Assembly (NCBI RefSeq): GCF_005049285.1
Contig: NZ_SOSC01000002.1
Coordinates: 310,001-374,000 of the forward strand
Source of the DNA: Halorientalis salina
GTDB taxonomy: Archaea > Halobacteriota > Halobacteria > Halobacteriales > Haloarculaceae
DNA: 64,000 nt
Direction of reading: 5' to 3'
A model generated the notes under the pieces. The model saw only the letters and a program-made list of their open reading frames with translations. It did no database searches and was not told where the DNA came from. Of this stretch, positions 59,965 through 64,000 are shown one piece after another (positions within the stretch are counted from its first letter, which is position 1; each line of letters starts with the position of its first letter). The position numbers were made by a program, and so were the translations under genes.

Positions 59965-61737
59965 CTACTCGGCTCGGGTATCCATCTCTGAGGCATCCCG
60001 TGGCTCCGGGTCGGCGCGGTCGAGAACGAGGCGAACGTCGCCCCCGTCCTCGAAGACGACGTCGCCTTCGGAGTCGCGGGTGATCCAGGCGACGAGCCAG
60101 AGCCCGAGGCCGCTGGCGTGGTCCAGCGGCGTCTCGCTGCCCTGGCCGACGATGCGGCGCTCCTTCGCGGGGATGCCCGGGCCGTCGTCCGTGACGGTCA
60201 CGCTGACGGTGTCCGGGCCCACGTCGACGCCGACCTCGACGTGCTGGTCGTCGGTGTGTTCGAGACTGTTCTCGATGAGGTTCTCGACGGCGACGTCGAC
60301 GAGTTCGATCGCCTGGACCCAGGCGTGATCCGGGAGATCCGCCTCGATGGTCGCGTCGGGATACTGTTCGCGGAACCGGGCGATCTGGTCGGTAAGCAAC
60401 ACCGCGAGGTCGAGCCGTTTGCGCGGCAGCGCCCGTTCGCCGATGGTCTGTTCGATCTCCCGGGCCTTCTCGCTGAGCCCGGTGATCTTCTCGGCCCGAC
60501 GCCGGACGGTCCGGAGCTTCGAGGTGAGATCCGGATCGGAGACGGCCCGCTCGACGAGTTCGGCGTTAGCCAGGATGACGTGCATGCTGTTTCGCAGATC
60601 GTGCCTGAGCGCCCGGTTGAGCACGGTCAGCCGACGTTCCCGTCGCTTCCTGTCGCTGATGTTCCGGAGGACGCCGACCGAGCCGCGGAACGATCCGTCC
60701 GCACCGGTCATGAGTGCGATGTGATTCTCGACGGGGATCGGGTCGCCGGTCGCGGTGTGGAACTCCATCTCGAAGATGGCCTTCTCGCGGTCGTCGTCGG
60801 TCAGCAACTCGCGGATGTGGGCTCGCCCACGCTGGAGGTCGGCCTCGCTCATGCCGAGTGAGATGTGGCTTCCCAGAACGTCCTCCTGCGTCAGATCTGT
60901 CTCGGTCTCGAACGTGTCGTTGAGTGCGACGATCTCTCCGGAGTCATCGAGGGCGTACACCATGTCCGGGACGGCGTTGAGCATCGTCTCGTACAGTTCC
61001 AGTTCGCGCTGACGCTCCTTGCGGTCGGTGATGTCCCGTGAACTGACGACGACACCACCGATATCCGGGTCGTCGACGAAGTTCCGTGCTCTCGCTTCCA
61101 CCCAACTGATCGAGCCGTCCGGCTGTTGGACGCGGAACTCGCGGGCGATCGTCTCCCCCGAGGTACCGAGACACTGCTCGAAGGCGTCGCGTACCTGTTC
61201 CACGTCCTCGGGATGAATGTACTCGAATACGTCTTCGCCCACGAGGGCCGCGTGGGAATACCCGGTCATCCCCTCGATGGCTGGACTGATGTACTGGAAG
61301 GTGCCGTCCGGGTCGACGACGCTGATTACGTCCGTCGTCTGCTCGACCAGTTTCCGGTACCGGGATCGCTCGGTATCGCCCGAGTCCAGCACTCGGGCGA
61401 TCACGTCCCGCAACTCCGCCGGGTCTGAGATGGTTCCAGCGGGCAGGTACTCGTCGATGCCCAGCGCGACGGCCTCCCGCGCCAGGTCGTCGTCACCCGT
61501 CGCCGGCACCAGGACGAGCGGGCAATCCGGGTTCCGTTCGCGAACCCGCCGGCAGAACTCGATGCCCGTCCCGTCCGGGAGTCGCTGCTCGACGACCAGA
61601 CAGTCAGCGTCGGCGACCCGTTCGTACGCCCGTCCCACCGTCTCCGCGTGGTCGACGTCCCAGTCTGAAGCGCTTCTCAACGCGGACACGCGGTCACTAT
61701 CGTCGCCGACGTACAACACCACCCGACCACCAGTCAT
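59965..61737 (-). CDS. Cytoplasmic hybrid histidine kinase: pseudo-receiver, two PAS, HisKA, HATPase
   Basis: 590 residues. Receiver-like domain at 1-118 (V-V-L-Y-V-G-D-D), in which the phosphorylated Asp is replaced by E50 (L-V-V-E-Q-R-L-P-D-G); PAS domains near 125-240 and 245-365; HisKA with H379 in A-L-R-H-D-L-R-N-S; HATPase with N-L-I-E-N-S-L-E-H, D-D-G-P-G-I-P and G-L-G-L-W-L-V. No membrane segment. The domain plan echoes that of the 1186-residue kinase at 13251, including the Glu at the same position. Output partner unknown. Confidence 0.92.
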   Translation of the reverse strand: MTGGRVVLYVGDDSDRVSALRSASDWDVDHAETVGRAYERVADADCLVVEQRLPDGTGIEFCRRVRERNPDCPLVLVPATGDDDLAREAVALGIDEYLPAGTISDPAELRDVIARVLDSGDTERSRYRKLVEQTTDVISVVDPDGTFQYISPAIEGMTGYSHAALVGEDVFEYIHPEDVEQVRDAFEQCLGTSGETIAREFRVQQPDGSISWVEARARNFVDDPDIGGVVVSSRDITDRKERQRELELYETMLNAVPDMVYALDDSGEIVALNDTFETETDLTQEDVLGSHISLGMSEADLQRGRAHIRELLTDDDREKAIFEMEFHTATGDPIPVENHIALMTGADGSFRGSVGVLRNISDRKRRERRLTVLNRALRHDLRNSMHVILANAELVERAVSDPDLTSKLRTVRRRAEKITGLSEKAREIEQTIGERALPRKRLDLAVLLTDQIARFREQYPDATIEADLPDHAWVQAIELVDVAVENLIENSLEHTDDQHVEVGVDVGPDTVSVTVTDDGPGIPAKERRIVGQGSETPLDHASGLGLWLVAWITRDSEGDVVFEDGGDVRLVLDRADPEPRDASEMDTRAE

Positions 61738-61839
61738 GTGAGTTAGTCACGTATATCTGGCTAACGTACAAAAGCTTATGGACAGTTCCCCACAGAGAGC
61801 GGGGAACGGGTGCCGGCGGGGACACCGTCGAGAGCGGTG

Positions 61840-62355
61840 TCACTCGAAGAGGTCGTCGTGGCGCTGGGCGAGGTTCGTGTAGTCGCCGGAGTGATACGCC
61901 TCGAAGACGGCCTCGGGGTCGATGTTCGTCTCCTCGAGGGGCGTGACCGACGCCGGCATGCCGCGGACGAACGACTCGGCTGGGACCTCGTAGCCCTCCG
62001 GGACGACCGTCCCCATGGCGATGATCGAGTGCTCGCCGATGGTCGAATCGGTCAGCGTCGAGTTGAACCCGATCAGACAGCCGTCTTCGACGGTCGTGTC
62101 GTTGAGGACGGCCCCGTGGCCCACCATGACGTTGTCGCCGACCGAGGAGGCGTGCAGGACCGCGTTGTCGCCCACGTGCGATTCGTGCCCGACGCGGACC
62201 GGTGCCACGTCCCCGCGCAACACCACGCCCGGCCAGACGCTGGCGTTCGGTTCGACGGTTACGTCACCGACGACCGTTGCCTCCCGACTGACGTGTGCGT
62301 AGCCGTGGATGTCCGGCATCGTGCCCTCGAACCCGTACTCGCGGCTGTCCACCAT
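61840..62355 (-). CDS. Gamma-carbonic-anhydrase-like hexapeptide protein
   Basis: 171 residues made of left-handed beta-helix hexapeptides (V-V-G-D-V-T-V-E, V-R-V-G, V-G-D-N-A-V-L-H). L-R-G-D and two zinc-site His are present: H68 in V-L-H-A-S and H80 in M-V-G-H-G. The third His found in active gamma-CA (about five residues later) is N85 here, so catalysis is uncertain. A link to the DabAB carbon system is tempting but they lie 50 kb apart. The ATG at 62355 is used; M13 is an alternative. Confidence 0.82.
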   Translation of the reverse strand: MVDSREYGFEGTMPDIHGYAHVSREATVVGDVTVEPNASVWPGVVLRGDVAPVRVGHESHVGDNAVLHASSVGDNVMVGHGAVLNDTTVEDGCLIGFNSTLTDSTIGEHSIIAMGTVVPEGYEVPAESFVRGMPASVTPLEETNIDPEAVFEAYHSGDYTNLAQRHDDLFE

Positions 62356-62576
62356 ACGACTGCCCAGGCAGTTGGTAGCTTAAAGGGTTGGCTCGGTGGT
62401 AACCACGTGGCCCCGGACCGGCGCGGGAGATTACGGGATATTGACGCACAACGCGACCGTCTGGGACGGAACCCAGGGGCAGTTGTGACCGACGAGAACC
62501 CGAACACCGACTCGGGAGCAGAGAGCGCGCCCCGATATCGGGAGAGGTAAACCACAGGGGTGGGAAGCCACGCGCG

Positions 62577-63287
62577 ATGAAACTCGCACGTGCGGACACA
62601 CCTGATGGCGTCGTCGAGGGCGAATACGTCGACGGCACCCTCGAAACCGACGAGGCAACGTACACGATCGGCGAGGACGCGACCCTGCTCGCGCCCTGTG
62701 ACCCCGACGCGCTGTTCTGCGTCGGGCGCAACTTCGGCGAGAAGGTCGACCAGATGGATTACGACATCCCGGACGTGCCCGACTGGTTCATCAAACCGCC
62801 ACACAGCCTCCACCCGCCCGAGCAGCCCATTCCCTACCCCGAGTGGACCGAGGAACTGACCTACGCCGGGGAACTCGCCGTCGTCATCGACGAGGCGTGC
62901 CACGACATCGAGGAAGACGAGGTCGACGACGTGGTCCGGGGCTACACCATTTTGAACGACATGGACGCCCTGGACCAGGAACGTCGCACCGCCCGCAAGG
63001 CCTTCGACAGCTCCGGGCCGCTGGGCCCCTGGATCGAGACCGACTACGAACCGGTCGGCAAGGAGATGGAGACCACGATTAACGGCGAGCGTCGCCAGCA
63101 CGACAACACCGAGAACATGTTCAACAAGCCCCGCGAGACCATCGCCTTCCTCTCGGAGCGATACACCTTCCGCCCGGGCGACGTGATCTCCTTCGGCAGC
63201 CCGGCCAATCCCGGCCTGGTCGAACCCGGCGACGAGATCGAGATCCGCTACGAGGGCATCGGGACGCTGCGAAACACCGTCGAGTAG
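62577..63287 (+). CDS. Fumarylacetoacetate hydrolase-family protein
   Basis: 236 residues. The family core is clear: F-C-V-G-R-N-F at 47-53, E-L-T-Y-A-G-E-L-A-V-V-I near 92, G-Y-T-I-L-N-D and the final F-G-S-P-A-N-P-G-L-V-E-P-G-D. These enzymes cleave or hydrate acylpyruvates and related diacids; the exact substrate cannot be told. The ATG at 62577 follows an AGGTAAACC stretch 30 nt upstream. Divergent from the gamma-CA-like gene across about 220 nt, which holds both promoters and no other gene. Confidence 0.9.
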   Translation: MKLARADTPDGVVEGEYVDGTLETDEATYTIGEDATLLAPCDPDALFCVGRNFGEKVDQMDYDIPDVPDWFIKPPHSLHPPEQPIPYPEWTEELTYAGELAVVIDEACHDIEEDEVDDVVRGYTILNDMDALDQERRTARKAFDSSGPLGPWIETDYEPVGKEMETTINGERRQHDNTENMFNKPRETIAFLSERYTFRPGDVISFGSPANPGLVEPGDEIEIRYEGIGTLRNTVE

Positions 63288-63366
63288 TCGACCGGTCGAA
63301 CGGGTCGGCCGCCCGGCGCTCGCGAAGTATTTAACATCCGACAGCCACTGTAGCCGATACCGATTG

Positions 63367-64000
63367 ATGAGTCATGGTTCTGATACCGGGAACGAACAGG
63401 GAGACCGCGGACGAGACGCGGGAACGGCCCCGTTCGCGGAGGTGCTAGCCGACCACGGCACGGCCAGTCGTGCGGACTTGAATTCGAATGGGGAACTTCC
63501 CGTCCGGGATCACCCGACGGTCAGGGCCGTCCTCGGCGACGTTGTGGCGTCCTTTCAGACCGAATCCGAGGACGAGTCGTTCGTCCCGACCCCATCGGCG
63601 TCGTACGTCGCCGAGCAGTTCTTCGATTTCGGGTATCTCGACCGGTACGAGGAGGTCGACCGGACCTGGGTCGACAGGCCGTACGCCTACACGTCGATTC
63701 TCTACGACGAGACGGACAACGAGTACGTCTATCACGTGAGCGAACCGGTCCTCGACGAGTTCGAGCAGTACGTCCGCGAGGACCTCGTCGAGTTGTTGCG
63801 GGACAACCTGCTGTATCACTCCTTCGAGGACGAGGCGGAGCGGGAAACGGTGTTCAGGCGGGAGGCAGAGCGTCTCATCACCGACCACGCGGCGACCGTC
63901 GACTCGGGGTCCCTGCACAAGTTGCTGTACTACCTGCTCCGGGGGTTCATCCACTACGGCCCGATCGACCCGCTGATGCGGGACCCGGCTATCGAGGACA
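63367..64000 (+). CDS. Type II/IV secretion ATPase (PilB/GspE-like), 5' part
   Basis: The frame opens at ATG 63367 and runs to the window edge (211 codons). After an acidic, low-complexity leader (1-60), F-D-F-G-Y-L-D-R-Y, Y-V-Y-H-V-S-E-P, then L-L-Y-Y-L-L-R-G-F and Y-G-P-I-D-P-L-M-R-D-P match the N-terminal domain of archaeal PilB/FlaI-type secretion ATPases. The Walker motifs lie beyond the window. It probably drives assembly of type IV pili together with a PilC-type membrane gene beyond the edge. Confidence 0.82.
   Translation, partial: MSHGSDTGNEQGDRGRDAGTAPFAEVLADHGTASRADLNSNGELPVRDHPTVRAVLGDVVASFQTESEDESFVPTPSASYVAEQFFDFGYLDRYEEVDRTWVDRPYAYTSILYDETDNEYVYHVSEPVLDEFEQYVREDLVELLRDNLLYHSFEDEAERETVFRREAERLITDHAATVDSGSLHKLLYYLLRGFIHYGPIDPLMRDPAIED

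Overview
The window is chromosomal DNA from a halophilic archaeon (class Halobacteria). The evidence is consistent: GC-rich DNA with strong third-position GC, very acidic predicted proteins, TATA boxes about 26 nt ahead of start codons (leaderless transcripts), a Tat lipoprotein, an archaeal TFS, a DUF106/Oxa1-like protein, a HalX response regulator, HTH_10 DNA and the bacterioruberin gene set crtD-lyeJ-cruF plus crtB. The carotenoid gene order resembles the one described for Haloarcula, so a Haloarculaceae-type host is likely, but the genus is not proven. I see no prophage, conjugative element, intact insertion sequence or CRISPR array.

Layout. 0-6.3 kb: arylsulfotransferase-like protein, HNH nuclease, an array of tRNA 3'-end copies leading into tRNA-Val(CAC), MBL hydrolase, NmrA-like protein and PduO adenosyltransferase. 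6.4-12.6 kb: rhomboid protease, then a dabB-dabA inorganic-carbon uptake operon apparently preceded by a 21-codon leaderless ORF, with an Lrp/AsnC regulator upstream. 13.2-21.5 kb: a very large multi-PAS/GAF histidine kinase, then the glycine cleavage genes gcvT-gcvH-gcvPA-gcvPB. 21.6-27.3 kb: the conserved archaeal tail adk-DUF106-cmk-truB, interrupted by an AI-2E-type exporter and a LEA-like protein, ending at tRNA-Pro(GGG). 27.8-37.4 kb: DUF389, UspA, MTH865-like, cytochrome bd oxidase (cydA-cydB plus a small membrane protein), NosD-like beta-helix protein, a sensor-domain membrane protein, a nuoD fragment joined to an HTH_10 fragment, DUF998 and DUF6230. 37.5-41.2 kb: ilvD with a duplicated tail, beta-RFAP synthase, VapBC. 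41.3-46 kb: KaiC-like ATPase, ribbon-helix-helix/coiled-coil/zinc protein, DPF-repeat Cys-rich protein, HalX regulator and histidine kinase. 46-50.3 kb: Tat lipoprotein, TFS, FMN-binding protein, YkgJ cluster protein, ZIP transporter, SDR. 50.3-54.9 kb: carotenoid genes. 55.2-57.2 kb: two small paralogues and a LOR/SDH-type (TIGR00300) enzyme. 57.4-64 kb: two more histidine kinases, gamma-carbonic-anhydrase-like protein, FAH-family hydrolase and the 5' part of a PilB/GspE-type secretion ATPase.

Functional themes. Carbon and one-carbon metabolism: DabAB, a gamma-CA-like protein, the glycine cleavage system, beta-RFAP synthase. Respiration under low oxygen: cydAB. Membrane pigment: crtB in one orientation, crtD-lyeJ-cruF in the other. 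Signalling is heavy: four histidine kinases, two of them with receiver-like domains that have Glu where the phosphorylated Asp should be.

Most unusual: (1) short palindromic mini-elements, about 105 bp long, bounded by 26-37 bp copies of the 3' end of the adjacent gene (tRNA-Val, ilvD, and possibly tRNA-Pro); (2) the leaderless micro-ORF ahead of dabB; (3) a stem-loop-rich insert read through as the N-terminus of GcvPB; (4) the KaiC-like/RHH/DPF-repeat three-gene operon of unknown function.
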